48,843 nucleotides of DNA from Acinetobacter lwoffii (GCF_019343495.1 NZ_CP072553.1:1-48843); one strand, 5' to 3'. Numbered from the stretch's first letter, positions 40,214-48,703 are shown. Notes: a model not told the origin generated them from the letters alone. Translations and numbers: made by a program.

Positions 40214-40597
40214 TTAAATATAGTCCCATTTGCTGGGCACTGATCTGAAGCGTTGGGACTTCTCAAAACCCATTTTTCTATTTACTGAAGATTTCCAGCT
40301 ATTAACTGCTGAACGACTAAAATAGAGAGTATTAAACTTCGGCACACGGTATCTTTTCCCTTTCTTCGCTCCCTTGATACAGTTCAAGACTTCATCTGCA
40401 ATCTGCTCATTGTCGCATTCCAGAATGGCAGTAAAGTCGGAAATTTTTGCATGTGACTTAGACTTACTTTTTTCTAGGACACCACAAGAATTGACCAATA
40501 TATAAAAGTAGTGAAGGTGGGAAATATCAACTGTGTATTTAACGTTGCTGTCTTGCTTGTGATCTTCGACCACAGGAAAACCAAAATCTAGCTGCAT
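40214..40597 (-). CDS. Unknown leading-region protein (127 aa), shared-module gene 6
   Basis: 127 aa. An acidic/aromatic N-terminus (VDISHLHYFYILVNSCGV), a small helix-strand part (KISDFTAILECDNEQIADEV) and a very basic C-terminus (GAKKGKRYRVPKF, RKMGFEKSQRFRS) that could bind nucleic acid. No family recognised. AGGTAAAC precedes the ATG. Promoted by module 6, the most symmetric copy. Candidate anti-defence or establishment gene. Confidence 0.68.
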   Translation of the reverse strand: MQLDFGFPVVEDHKQDSNVKYTVDISHLHYFYILVNSCGVLEKSKSKSHAKISDFTAILECDNEQIADEVLNCIKGAKKGKRYRVPKFNTLYFSRSAVNSWKSSVNRKMGFEKSQRFRSVPSKWDYI

Positions 40598-40612
40598 GAT
40601 GTTTACCTCTTA

Positions 40613-40691
40613 TTAGATCGCCTATCGACCTAAAAGAAATTATACCTATATTGCTTTGTGAGTACAAAACAATATAGGTAAATAAATGTAA
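40613..40691 (-). promoter_or_regulatory. Shared promoter/operator module 6, variant with perfect arms
   Basis: -10 TATAAT (40639-40644), 17 bp, -35 TTGTAC (40662-40667). Here the arms are ACCTATATTG (40644-40653) and CAATATAGGT (40670-40679), a perfect 10-bp inverted repeat around the operator; in the other copies the same arms pair with three mismatches. Confidence 0.87.
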
Positions 40692-40699
40692 TGCAGTAA

Positions 40700-41647
40700 T
40701 TATTTATTGAAGTCGGTTAATGTATGAAGGGCTGTAAATATTCTTTTTGCTGTTTCAGGTCTTACACTGTCCTTATCTCTTAGAATATTTCCAATCCATA
40801 TAGCGAATGCAGCATAATCTTTATTGCCTGCAAGATCGCTTAATTCATGTTGTTTTGAGAGCTTATTAGAATAGATCTCAACCTGTTTATCACTGATCTT
40901 ACAGAATAGTTCCTCAACCTTTTTCTTTTGGGTCGTAGTCTTTTTACTAGCAGCTTCCCCTTTGATCTTAAACTTGAACTCAAAGCCCGATACTACCCTT
41001 CCTGTTTTATGTTGATCATACTTAACCGTAATATCTGTTTCTTTGTTGATCTGTTCAATTGCAGGCTCTAAAACTCTTTTCTTAAAATCACTCATCGTTT
41101 TGTATTCAGTATCTTGAACGCCTAGTTTTTGACGAAAATCACTGATTTCAAGAATAGGAGTTTTCCCTACACTACGCCAAGCAATCAATAATTCATAAAG
41201 CCGAATTGCATACTTACTGGTAAGTTGTGAAACTTGCTTTAACTGATAGCTTGTAAAATGTTTTTCTAGTCTAGTGACTAATGGCACAACCGCAGGAGAG
41301 AAAATAATTTCTAATATTGCCAGGTGAGGTATATAAGAAATCTGCGAAATCCAACGTGATTTAATGACAATTTCTTTGCCGTTATCTGATTGTTCTTTAA
41401 AAGTAAATTTCCTTTCAAATAAATTATTCACTGCATTTTTTAAAGCATCATACGAGGCTTCTTTACTAACATTGAATCGCTCTGCATAGTCACTAGCATG
41501 AATTTTTAATCTGCTTTCAGGGGTTATTCCTTGTCCTGTTTCTCTTGCCGTAATGATGGATAAAAGAATTAGTCGCTGTTCTGTCACTTCTAGGTTATAA
41601 CTTGCATTAATTAAAACGTTATCCTTAACCACTAGATCATTTGACAT
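40700..41647 (-). CDS. repB: Replication initiator, Rep_3 (RepB) family
   Basis: About 315 aa from ATG 41647 (MSNDLVVKDN); a GTG 12 bp upstream is less likely. Signature start VVKDNVLINASYNLEVTEQRLILL, then two winged-helix domains (for example LTSKYAIRLYELLIAW and FRQKLGVQDTEYKTMSDFKK), as in Rep_3 initiators common on Acinetobacter plasmids. It binds the 22-bp iterons just upstream to start replication and control copy number. A basic tract (KKTTTQKKKVEE) follows the second domain. Confidence 0.93.
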   Translation of the reverse strand: MSNDLVVKDNVLINASYNLEVTEQRLILLSIITARETGQGITPESRLKIHASDYAERFNVSKEASYDALKNAVNNLFERKFTFKEQSDNGKEIVIKSRWISQISYIPHLAILEIIFSPAVVPLVTRLEKHFTSYQLKQVSQLTSKYAIRLYELLIAWRSVGKTPILEISDFRQKLGVQDTEYKTMSDFKKRVLEPAIEQINKETDITVKYDQHKTGRVVSGFEFKFKIKGEAASKKTTTQKKKVEELFCKISDKQVEIYSNKLSKQHELSDLAGNKDYAAFAIWIGNILRDKDSVRPETAKRIFTALHTLTDFNK

Positions 41648-41686
41648 TATGAAAATCACTTATTATTAAAAGACAAATACAGTTTA

Positions 41687-41823
41687 TGTCATTAAAAGGA
41701 CATAATCAATAGGTGTCAGTTTAAAAATAAGAAATTGTCGTTAAATAGCAAAGGAATTGTCTTTGAATAACAAAGAAACTGTCTTTAAATAGCAAAGGGA
41801 TTGTCATTAAATAAGTCCTGTAA
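41687..41823. repeat. 22-bp iterons of the replication origin (oriV)
   Basis: Tandem units beginning TGTC: 41714, 41736, 41758 and 41780 (each 22 bp), with a degenerate unit at 41802 and a separated one at 41687. Consensus TGTCNTTAAATAGCAAAGGAAT. They lie directly upstream of repB, with AT-rich DNA beyond. Confidence 0.9.
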
Positions 41824-42280
41824 CCCTTTTAAATAAAGGCTTCCAGCGTTTCTAAAAACATTTAAAAGTATTTATAAACATTAAAAACCCCACTCTTATT
41901 TTTAAATTAATTTTTTTTTGTTTTCCATGTATCAAATATCAGTTAAGAGATCATATATCTCTAAAACACTCTAATTTCTTGTTGTAGACAATTTAGAATT
42001 TAACTTAATAGTTCAACTAAGATAAGTCTAGTTTTCAAATACTGAGCATACAGGCTTAAATAAGTAATGTTTCCTTGAATACACTATAAAATTTTTTATT
42101 TAGCTCGAAAATTTCCGCACGTTTTACCAATGCTTCAGCATTGGTAAGGCTAAGGAAGTTTTGAGCAGTCAACCGACTGACAGTATTGGTTATCGTGGTT
42201 TTATTGGCAAAGGGCGACAGGGGAGGGGGACACAATATATTGTATTGAGGGGTAAGTGGATCTCTACTATATATTGTGTT
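41824..42280. other. Gene-free AT-rich origin-side region with two inverted repeats
   Basis: Long A/T runs (41855-41935) suit an unwinding region. TACCAATGCT-TC-AGCATTGGTA (42125-42146) is a perfect hairpin. ACACAATATAT (42230) and ATATATTGTGT (42269) are perfect arms 28 bp apart, with G-rich tracts before them. No ORF supported. Confidence 0.55.
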
Positions 42281-42487
42281 TTAGTGCCTTGAGAACATGC
42301 TTGAAATACTGGCATAAGTAATACCTAAAAAAAGTAATATGCCTTTAAGTCGAAGTAAGATCAGGCAGAAAATAGCCATGCTGATAAAAAAGAATTTGGT
42401 CCCTGTTAGCTGCGGGAAAAAATAGATAATGATTGCAGGCATTAGTAAAGCTATGACTAGCAGACTTCTCAAAAATATTCTGAACAT
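42281..42487 (-). CDS. Small membrane protein (68 aa)
   Basis: 68 aa with two to three hydrophobic stretches (LRSLLVIALLMPAIIIYFF; FFFISMAIFCLILLRL; ILLFLGITYASI). GAGGGG precedes the ATG. It is downstream of the partition operon beyond a terminator and upstream of the origin region. No family recognised. Confidence 0.6.
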   Translation of the reverse strand: MFRIFLRSLLVIALLMPAIIIYFFPQLTGTKFFFISMAIFCLILLRLKGILLFLGITYASISSMFSRH

Positions 42488-42503
42488 TTCAACCCCTCTA
42501 AAT

Positions 42504-42530
42504 AGCAGAAAGCCCCTTATTTGCGGGGCG
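42504..42530 (-). terminator. Terminator overlapping the end of the partition operon
   Basis: On the minus strand GCCCC, GCAAATAA, GGGGC, then TTTCTG; the stop codon of the 61-aa gene lies in the loop. Confidence 0.65.
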
Positions 42531-42702
42531 GTATATCTAACACTTTAAAGATATTGGACAAGTAAGGGCGTTTATTTTGTGTTGCCAGTTCGTTTACTGC
42601 ATATTCAATAGCGACCTGATCAACTTGCGTCAGTAAATATTCATAGTTCTTTTGATCAACGTCATTGTTAATAATGACGCTGGCTGCTTGTTCCTGTTCC
42701 AT
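42517..42702 (-). CDS. Small acidic protein of the par operon (61 aa)
   Basis: 61 aa (MEQEQAASVIINNDVDQ...). Mostly helical, no domain recognised. It follows the 129-aa gene by 8 bp, so it is co-transcribed with parA. The terminator overlaps its stop codon. Could be a partition accessory or copy-control gene. Confidence 0.6.
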   Translation of the reverse strand: MEQEQAASVIINNDVDQKNYEYLLTQVDQVAIEYAVNELATQNKRPYLSNIFKVLDIPPRK

Positions 42703-42710
42703 ATCATCAC

Positions 42711-43100
42711 CTATTTGAGCAGGTTCTCACTGATCAGCCAAGCTGATAGAGCATTTCTAAGCTGGTTACTCCGATTGATACCATAGTTCGCTTTGAAGTT
42801 ATCAATCTTAATATCTAGCAAGTAATTGATCGTATAGATCAGTTTCCTTGAATTGCCCTTGCTAAGTTCTTCGCTGTATTCAGCTTCAGGATGATCTAAA
42901 TAAAATTCCAATGCAGTTCGGGCAACGTCTGCCAGTACCATTTTTCGCTTATCAGCTACTTTCACAATTTTTTTATACAAATCGGGATTGATTGCAATTT
43001 TCTGAATCTTGTCATGATTCATTGAATTAACAACGTGTGACTTTTCATTTGCCAGATGAGCATTGCTATTATCAATAGCAATGCTTTTTGGTGCTCTCAT
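42711..43100 (-). CDS. Probable partition partner, ribbon-helix-helix type
   Basis: 129 aa; its start overlaps the parA stop by one base, as expected for a parA-parB-type pair. The segment KIAINPDLYKKIVKVADKRKMVLADVARTALEFYL has the strand-helix-helix pattern of CopG/Arc proteins at residues ~35-70. Its C-terminal half may mediate oligomerisation. It probably binds the plasmid centromere and contacts ParA. Confidence 0.7.
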   Translation of the reverse strand: MRAPKSIAIDNSNAHLANEKSHVVNSMNHDKIQKIAINPDLYKKIVKVADKRKMVLADVARTALEFYLDHPEAEYSEELSKGNSRKLIYTINYLLDIKIDNFKANYGINRSNQLRNALSAWLISENLLK

Positions 43101-43804
43101 TAAATTGCTTCCTCTTGCTGAACAATGTTTTCACGGCTAAGAATTTCGTCAATTAGGGCATTTACTTCAATGATCGCTTTCTTGTCCATTCGCCCGCTAT
43201 CATCTTTGTATTCAAAAACAGTTAAGCCTTCACCTAAGCTGCGGGAATATGCAGTTCTTAATTCAACAACTGTATCGAAGATCGGCAACGGATAAGTTTC
43301 AGCTAACCAGTCTTTTACTTCAGTAAAAATCTTGGTGTTCTTCTTCACGCCACTCAGTAAGAAGTAAGCAGAAAAATCACGGTAGCTTTGAATCTCATTA
43401 ATGGATGCGATAGTCGCTTTAGTAGCCCACGCATCCAATGGGGAGGTGGTATTAGGTACAATAGCAATATCGCAAGCAACTAGGGCTAATCGGGTTAATT
43501 CTGACTGTCTGCCTGCACCATCAATAATGACAAAATCATATTTGGTTTTCAGTTTGGCAACTTCCTTCGCCAAATTGGTTTTAGGCACACCGATTACAGT
43601 CATATTTAAGTCAATATCAGCTTCATCACGTACTGTAGCCCATTCAAGTGAAGATGCTTGCGGGTCACCATCAACTAACAGAACATCATAACCACGTAGC
43701 GACAGACCAAATGCTAAATTAATTGAGGTTGTAGTTTTAGCAACGCCACCTTTTTGGTTAGCCAGGGCGATTACTTTCGATAATTTTTCTGTTTTAGTAT
43801 TCAT
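43100..43804 (-). CDS. parA: ParA partition ATPase
   Basis: 234 aa. Deviant Walker [18 protein letters not shown] at residues ~17-33, then [13 protein letters not shown] and the later [13 protein letters not shown] with the Walker B Asp. Small type Ib-like ParA without an N-terminal HTH, so regulation is likely by a partner. It segregates plasmid copies. The ribbon-helix-helix gene lies 30 bp upstream. Confidence 0.94.
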   Translation of the reverse strand: MNTKTEKLSKVIALANQKGGVAKTTTSINLAFGLSLRGYDVLLVDGDPQASSLEWATVRDEADIDLNMTVIGVPKTNLAKEVAKLKTKYDFVIIDGAGRQSELTRLALVACDIAIVPNTTSPLDAWATKATIASINEIQSYRDFSAYFLLSGVKKNTKIFTEVKDWLAETYPLPIFDTVVELRTAYSRSLGEGLTVFEYKDDSGRMDKKAIIEVNALIDEILSRENIVQQEEAI

Positions 43805-43834
43805 TTAATAATCCTTGTTATTCAATTTTTCAGG

Positions 43835-44080
43835 TTAGTTAGTTTCTTTTGTAGCTGGTCGTCTGCTTTCAGGAAGTATGCCGTTATCAACCATTGTGCT
43901 GATCAGATAGTCCGTAAGAGAAAGATTATTGTCTTTGCAGTATTTAATGAGTTTCTGCTTATCTTCAAAATTAATTCGAGCTTGGAAACGATCTTCTTTT
44001 ACAACTTCTTTAACTGAGTTCTTATTGCCGATCATTGTTGATCGAGTAAGACCTTTAGTGCTTCTTTTGGTAGTAGTCAT
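43835..44080 (-). CDS. Ribbon-helix-helix DNA-binding protein, candidate master repressor
   Basis: 81 aa. A basic N-terminus (KRSTKGLTRSTM) is followed by DRFQARINFEDKQKLIKYCKDN and a second helix NLSLTDYLISTMVDNGIL, a clear ribbon-helix-helix fold. It sits 30 bp upstream of parA on the same strand, so it may regulate the partition genes. Its promoter contains TTGTACTCACAAATCAAT, the 18-bp motif shared with the leading-region modules. It is therefore a strong candidate for the repressor of those six genes as well (inference). Confidence 0.8.
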   Translation of the reverse strand: MTTTKRSTKGLTRSTMIGNKNSVKEVVKEDRFQARINFEDKQKLIKYCKDNNLSLTDYLISTMVDNGILPESRRPATKETN

Positions 44081-44097
44081 AGTAATTAATCCTTACT

Positions 44098-44134
44098 GAT
44101 TTGTACCTATATTATATTGTACTCACAAATCAAT
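44098..44134. promoter_or_regulatory. Operator region of the ribbon-helix-helix gene
   Basis: GATTTGT (44098-44104) and ACAAATC (44125-44131) are inverted repeats around an AT-rich core with a -10-like TATAAT on the minus strand. The + strand 44117-44134 reads TTGTACTCACAAATCAAT, identical to the minus strand of modules 1, 3, 4 and 5. Confidence 0.8.
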
Positions 44135-44174
44135 CAAGGTTAATTTTAGATTTAATTGTTATTCTTAGTAATTA

Positions 44175-45032
44175 GGGTGTGTTGACACTTTTAGCTTAAA
44201 AAAATAGCGAAGTAGTAAAATCAAATCGCCAAACCCAATTTTACTATTCGCTATGCCTCGTACCATGCTGACAGATCAACACTGGCAAAAGTTGAAAGTT
44301 ATTCTGCGTAATTTATCCATTCACCACAACTCAAATTTACGCAATTTTATTGAAGCTATTCTCTATAGAATTAGAACAGGCTGTCCGTGGCGAGATATTC
44401 CTTCTTGTTTTGGTCATTCAAACTCTATTTTCAAACGTTTTAATCGTTGGTCAAGCAGCGGTAAGTTACTTAGATTATTCAAATTGCTAGCCTCATGCCC
44501 CGATATGGAGTGGATTTTTATTGATGGCTCTCATGTACGTGCTCATCAACATTCTGCCGGCATAGCGAATCAATCTATTTCTAAAAGTGTAGGAGGAAAC
44601 TCCTCAAAAATACATTTGATTGTTGATGCACATGGCAATCCTATTGATTTCATAATTACCGATGGGACCACACATGATGTTAAAGTTGCACCTGATTTAA
44701 TATCAACATTAGATTTAAAAGAGACAAAAGTGGTATGCGCAGATAAAGGCTATGATTCAGAACCACTGCGTGAACAGATCAGGAAAACAGGGACTAAAGC
44801 GAATATACCAAAGAAAACAAATAGCCAATCGAACAATGACCATATGGACTGGTATTTATATAAAATCAGGCATTTAGTTGAAAATATGTTTTGTAGATTA
44901 AAGCAATTTAGAGGAATAGCTACTCGATATGACAAGCTCAAAAGAAATTATCAAAGTTCTGTTGCTTTAGCCTGTATATTTTTATGGCTACCTTTATAGG
45001 GTTAATTATGAACAGTAAATGTCAACAGACCC
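44175..45032 (+). mobile_element. IS5-family insertion sequence, copy 2 (858 bp)
   Basis: Same ends as copy 1 (GGGTGTGTTGACA at 44175; GGGTCTGTTGACA inward from 45032), opposite orientation, TA on both sides. Outer flanks of the pair meet as ...AGTAAT-TA-ATCTCT..., a simple joined sequence expected before the composite inserted. Confidence 0.9.
44253..44999 (+). CDS. IS5-family transposase (copy 2)
   Basis: 248 aa, intact, nearly identical to copy 1 (Ser for Cys after RDIP; Ile for Met in DFIITDG). The same MPRTMLTDQHWQ start and DDE candidates are present. With copy 1 it could move the intervening dehydrogenase cluster. Confidence 0.93.
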   Translation: MPRTMLTDQHWQKLKVILRNLSIHHNSNLRNFIEAILYRIRTGCPWRDIPSCFGHSNSIFKRFNRWSSSGKLLRLFKLLASCPDMEWIFIDGSHVRAHQHSAGIANQSISKSVGGNSSKIHLIVDAHGNPIDFIITDGTTHDVKVAPDLISTLDLKETKVVCADKGYDSEPLREQIRKTGTKANIPKKTNSQSNNDHMDWYLYKIRHLVENMFCRLKQFRGIATRYDKLKRNYQSSVALACIFLWLPL

Positions 45033-45197
45033 TAGTCATATTTTATAACAAGAAAAAATAAACCATGGCTTTTGGGTTTATGAATAGACTCAATAATGCC
45101 CCCCAATTACTCATTGATCGGTAAAAAAGGTAAGACAGCTTTTCGCTCTCTTCTTAGCTTAGGAATTTCTGAATTATAGCCCATAAAATCAGCAACG

Positions 45198-45228
45198 CCC
45201 TCTAACGCTGTCATACAGCGTTAGAGGG
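45198..45228. repeat. 14-bp perfect hairpin after the oxidoreductase gene
   Basis: CCCTCTAACGCTGT, loop CAT, ACAGCGTTAGAGGG. No T run follows. A second nested hairpin (GTCTAAT/ATTAGAC inside TTGGGCTG/CAGCCCAA) lies at 45253-45305. They may together end or stabilise the oxidoreductase transcript. The 45033-45317 spacer has no gene. Confidence 0.5.
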
Positions 45229-45317
45229 ATAATGATCTCAAGATTGTATTGCTTGGGCTGTCTAATTTGCCGTATTAGACACCATCACCATCACCAGCCC
45301 AAACCATATCCACTTTT

Positions 45318-47036
45318 TTAAGCATTGCTTAATGCACTGGCTAAATCACCAGTACCCTTCAAGTCAGACACCTGTCCCTCCAAAGGCTGACTAAATTCAA
45401 TACGCTGAATCTTTGCTGCCCGCTCTGCGGAGAACACTGGGATTTGACTCATCGCAAATTCAGACAGTGCGGTAATGGTTAGTGAGGGATTCACACCTAA
45501 ATTCCCAGGTACAATCGAACCATCTAATACGCGTAAATTTTGATAACCAAAGACTTGACCAGTGAAGTCCACAACGCCATTCGACTTGTCATTGCCCATC
45601 GCGACACCACTCATAATATGTGCTGTCGTTGGCGTTCCCAGTAGAATTTCAGTAAGTGCAGAACCAGGTTCTCCACCTAACTTTTGTGCAATCATTTTAG
45701 TGGCTTCTTCAGCCGCAGGGAATGAAACGGTGAGTGGCGTGTCCCCTTCTTTTTGCACAGCAGTGATACTATTTTTGAACAGTCGATACCACTTTCTACG
45801 CCATTCAAAATGAATGAATGCTTCAGACTTTTGCATCACCAATAAAATGATAGAGTCTTTGGCTTTACCCTTATAACGCAGTACTTTAAAGGTTTTTAAG
45901 GGATGTAACAGTGTATTGAACACAAACTTCATAAAGCGCATAAAGCCCTGACCGGTCACCATCGGCACGTATGGAATATAAATCCATGAAGCATCCGCAC
46001 CTTCAGGGAACCGTGTGACCTCAATATTGGTATCTGCATCGACCGAAATAAAAGAGCTGATTGCTACCCCATCATCCAGTTTTTTATCTGTGTTGTTCAC
46101 TGTGGTCAGAGTTTCCGAGTTCGTCCGAACTTCCTGTCCCAGCAATGAAGAAATATTGGGTAAAGTCTTATACTGATCCCGCATTTTTAACAACATCGGT
46201 ACCGTACCCATCACCCCTGCAGATAACACTACCCCACGACTGCGCAAACTATATTGACGAACATTCTTACCTAAAGTTTCTTTGATAATGATTTCATAGC
46301 CTTCACCACCATCCTCACTCAATGGCATAATTTTGAGGACTTCAGAACTTGGACGAATTTCTACCCCATTACGTTCAGCAAAATACAGGTAATTCTTCAT
46401 GAGGGTGTTTTTGGCATTATTACGACAGCCCAACATACAACTGCCACAATAAATACAGGAGTTACGATCTGGTCCATCTCCATTGAAATACGGATCTTTC
46501 GCTAATTGTCCTTCTTGACCAGCTACTTGCGAAAAGAAGACCCCCGTATTCACCGTTTTAAATGAATTTGCATATCCAATTTCACTCGCAACTTCTTTTA
46601 ACGTGTCGTCTGCAATATTGGTATAAGTATTATTCGCTGTACCCAACATACGTTGAGCGAGACCATAAAACGGCTTTAAGGTGTCTTTCCAGTCTTTACG
46701 AATCTTGGTCCATGCCTCCGACTCAAAAACTGCATCAGGTGGAATTAAATGTACATTGGCATAAATTTGTGAGCCCCCACCAACGCCCACCCCATGCAAA
46801 ATGGTGGTTTTACTGGTGAAAGTAAATTGCATCGTACCTCTGAATCCCAGTTCAGGTCGCCACAAATAGTTTTTTGTGTCTAAATTGGTGGTTGGAAAAT
46901 CCTTGTCTTCACGGCGTAAGCCTTTCTCCAAAATCAGGACTTTATAGCCTTTTTCACTGAGGCGTAAAGCACTGACCGATCCACCAAAGCCTGAGCCAAT
47001 CACGATTTGATCATAATCAAAATCTTTATTATTCAT
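45318..47036 (-). CDS. GMC-family oxidoreductase (cholesterol-oxidase/alcohol-dehydrogenase type)
   Basis: 572 aa. N-terminal FAD-binding dinucleotide fold with VIGSGFGGSVSALRLSEKG, then GVGVGGGSQIYANVH. The cysteine cluster CIYCGSCMLGCRNNAKNTL is typical of ChoD-like members and may bind an iron-sulfur centre or act structurally. The C-terminal GMC part ends LRVLDGSIVPGNLGVNPSLT. It probably oxidises an alcohol or sterol-like substrate to an aldehyde or ketone, which the adjacent dehydrogenase would take further. It is 115 bp from that gene on the same strand. Substrate unknown. Confidence 0.88.
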   Translation of the reverse strand: MNNKDFDYDQIVIGSGFGGSVSALRLSEKGYKVLILEKGLRREDKDFPTTNLDTKNYLWRPELGFRGTMQFTFTSKTTILHGVGVGGGSQIYANVHLIPPDAVFESEAWTKIRKDWKDTLKPFYGLAQRMLGTANNTYTNIADDTLKEVASEIGYANSFKTVNTGVFFSQVAGQEGQLAKDPYFNGDGPDRNSCIYCGSCMLGCRNNAKNTLMKNYLYFAERNGVEIRPSSEVLKIMPLSEDGGEGYEIIIKETLGKNVRQYSLRSRGVVLSAGVMGTVPMLLKMRDQYKTLPNISSLLGQEVRTNSETLTTVNNTDKKLDDGVAISSFISVDADTNIEVTRFPEGADASWIYIPYVPMVTGQGFMRFMKFVFNTLLHPLKTFKVLRYKGKAKDSIILLVMQKSEAFIHFEWRRKWYRLFKNSITAVQKEGDTPLTVSFPAAEEATKMIAQKLGGEPGSALTEILLGTPTTAHIMSGVAMGNDKSNGVVDFTGQVFGYQNLRVLDGSIVPGNLGVNPSLTITALSEFAMSQIPVFSAERAAKIQRIEFSQPLEGQVSDLKGTGDLASALSNA

Positions 47037-47150
47037 ACTATTAACTCCTTTAATAGTTTTATTTTTCTGTTTTTAAATACACTAATTCCTTCACTTCAAA
47101 ATATCCATCTTGAAGTGAAAAGTGATGTTGAGGTTTTAAAATTTAAGCGC

Positions 47151-48596
47151 TTATGACTTCATGCGAATCAATAAATTCAACAGCCAATTGGCAAATTTTC
47201 CATACGGTGGCGCGAGAAACTTCAAACTCGAAAAACCCGCCTGATAAAATACAGGGCGCATTTTAGAAAAAGTCAAAAAGCCTTCATAACCATGATAGTG
47301 CCCCATCCCGCTGGCACCGACTCCACCAAAGGGTAAGTCATGCTGCCCGACATGAAATAAGGCATCATTGACCGAAACCCCGCCCGACATAACTCTGCTG
47401 ATATAAAAATCGATTAAACTTTTGTTATTACTAAATGGATAAAAAGCCAATGGACGATCACGCTGCACAATATAGTCTACTACCTCTTCAGGCTTTTGGT
47501 AGGTTTTGACCATCAAGATCGGACCAAAGGTTTCACGCGTATCAATTTCCATCTCATCATTACTGTTCAATACCAAAGTCAGTGGAAATTTTCGTGTCGC
47601 AGCATCTGGTTCTTGCTGATTTAAATTAATCAAACTGGCCCCTTTGGCTTCAGCATCTGCCAAGCTATGCACTAAGCGCTGAAATGCACGCTCATCAATC
47701 ACAGAAGTATAATCTTTGCTATGAATATCAGGCACATGTTCCTGAACCCACGCTGCCGCGGCTTGAATAAAAGCTTGTAACTTCGACTCATGTACAAATA
47801 AATAATCGACATTGGTACAAATTTGCCCCGCATTAAACTGTTTCACAAACATAATGCGTTCTACAGCTTTCTCAATAGGGTATTCAGGATCAATCACCGC
47901 AGGAGATTTACCACCCAACTCCAAAGTCACTGGCGTCAAGTTCTGTGCTGCAGCAGCCATGACTTTACGCCCTGTCGCACCAGAGCCAGTAAACATCAGG
48001 TGGTCAAACGGCAATTTTGAAAATGCGATGCCTACTTCACCAGTCTCATCGAAAATCTGTAATTTTTCCGCTTTAAAGTATTTGGGACTTAACTCAATCA
48101 GTAATTCAGCCAAATGTCTTGAATTTTCAGACATTTTAACCATAGCGGTATTTCCCGCAGCAAACACAGCAGATAATTGCGAGAACATCAAATTGATGGG
48201 GAAATTCCACGGCACAATAATTCCAATCACCCCCAGCGGCTGCGGAATCACACGGTTTTTTGCACCAAAATACAGGCTATGATCGACATGTCGTTTTTGT
48301 ACTTTGGTCCAGTGTTTCAAGTGTTTGATGCTGCCGTTTATGTCATCCGTGACAGTTATAATTTCTGCTAATAAGGTTTCATGGCGTGAACGATTTCCAT
48401 AATCACGATTCAAGGCGTCAATAATTGCTTCACGGTGATTGTTAATCAATGCTTTTAAATTCAGTAAATGTTGCTTGCGTTGTTCAATCGTTTCAATGCC
48501 TTGCTGATGAAAGCTTTTGCGCTGTAATTGAAAACAATCGTGCAATGTCTGTTCTATCACTGTTTGCTCGATATGAGACTGAACCGTAAGTTGCAT
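47151..48596 (-). CDS. Aldehyde dehydrogenase (coniferyl-aldehyde dehydrogenase-like)
   Basis: 481 aa, ALDH superfamily: NAD fold with VPWNFPINLMFSQLSAVFAAGN, glycine motif FTGSGATGRKVM, catalytic Glu in LELGGKSP and catalytic Cys in GQICTN. The PFGGVGASGMGHYHGYEGF segment is typical of this subfamily, which also includes fatty-aldehyde enzymes with a C-terminal hydrophobic tail (FANWLLNLLIRM). It oxidises an aldehyde to an acid. Divergent from the AraC regulator and upstream of the oxidoreductase, forming a probable alcohol-to-acid pathway. Confidence 0.93.
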   Translation of the reverse strand: MQLTVQSHIEQTVIEQTLHDCFQLQRKSFHQQGIETIEQRKQHLLNLKALINNHREAIIDALNRDYGNRSRHETLLAEIITVTDDINGSIKHLKHWTKVQKRHVDHSLYFGAKNRVIPQPLGVIGIIVPWNFPINLMFSQLSAVFAAGNTAMVKMSENSRHLAELLIELSPKYFKAEKLQIFDETGEVGIAFSKLPFDHLMFTGSGATGRKVMAAAAQNLTPVTLELGGKSPAVIDPEYPIEKAVERIMFVKQFNAGQICTNVDYLFVHESKLQAFIQAAAAWVQEHVPDIHSKDYTSVIDERAFQRLVHSLADAEAKGASLINLNQQEPDAATRKFPLTLVLNSNDEMEIDTRETFGPILMVKTYQKPEEVVDYIVQRDRPLAFYPFSNNKSLIDFYISRVMSGGVSVNDALFHVGQHDLPFGGVGASGMGHYHGYEGFLTFSKMRPVFYQAGFSSLKFLAPPYGKFANWLLNLLIRMKS

Positions 48597-48703
48597 ATGC
48601 TTTTCCTTTCACGGCTAAAAATGGTGATTCAATACTTCTTTTCTATGTTGGTTGAGATAATCTCTTATCCTACTTTAACAAATGACTTGAATTATGCTTG
48701 ACT

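Noticed and set aside
41687..41823. CRISPR array
   Set aside because: The 22-bp units are tandem without unique spacers and lie before a Rep_3 gene, so they are iterons.
42517..43100. Toxin-antitoxin pair
   Set aside because: The 129-aa protein overlaps parA and has a ribbon-helix-helix pattern; neither product resembles a known toxin, so a partition role is likelier.
45253..45305. CACCATCACCATCACC tract resembling a histidine-tag code
   Set aside because: It lies outside any ORF and inside a hairpin; a chance low-complexity stretch.
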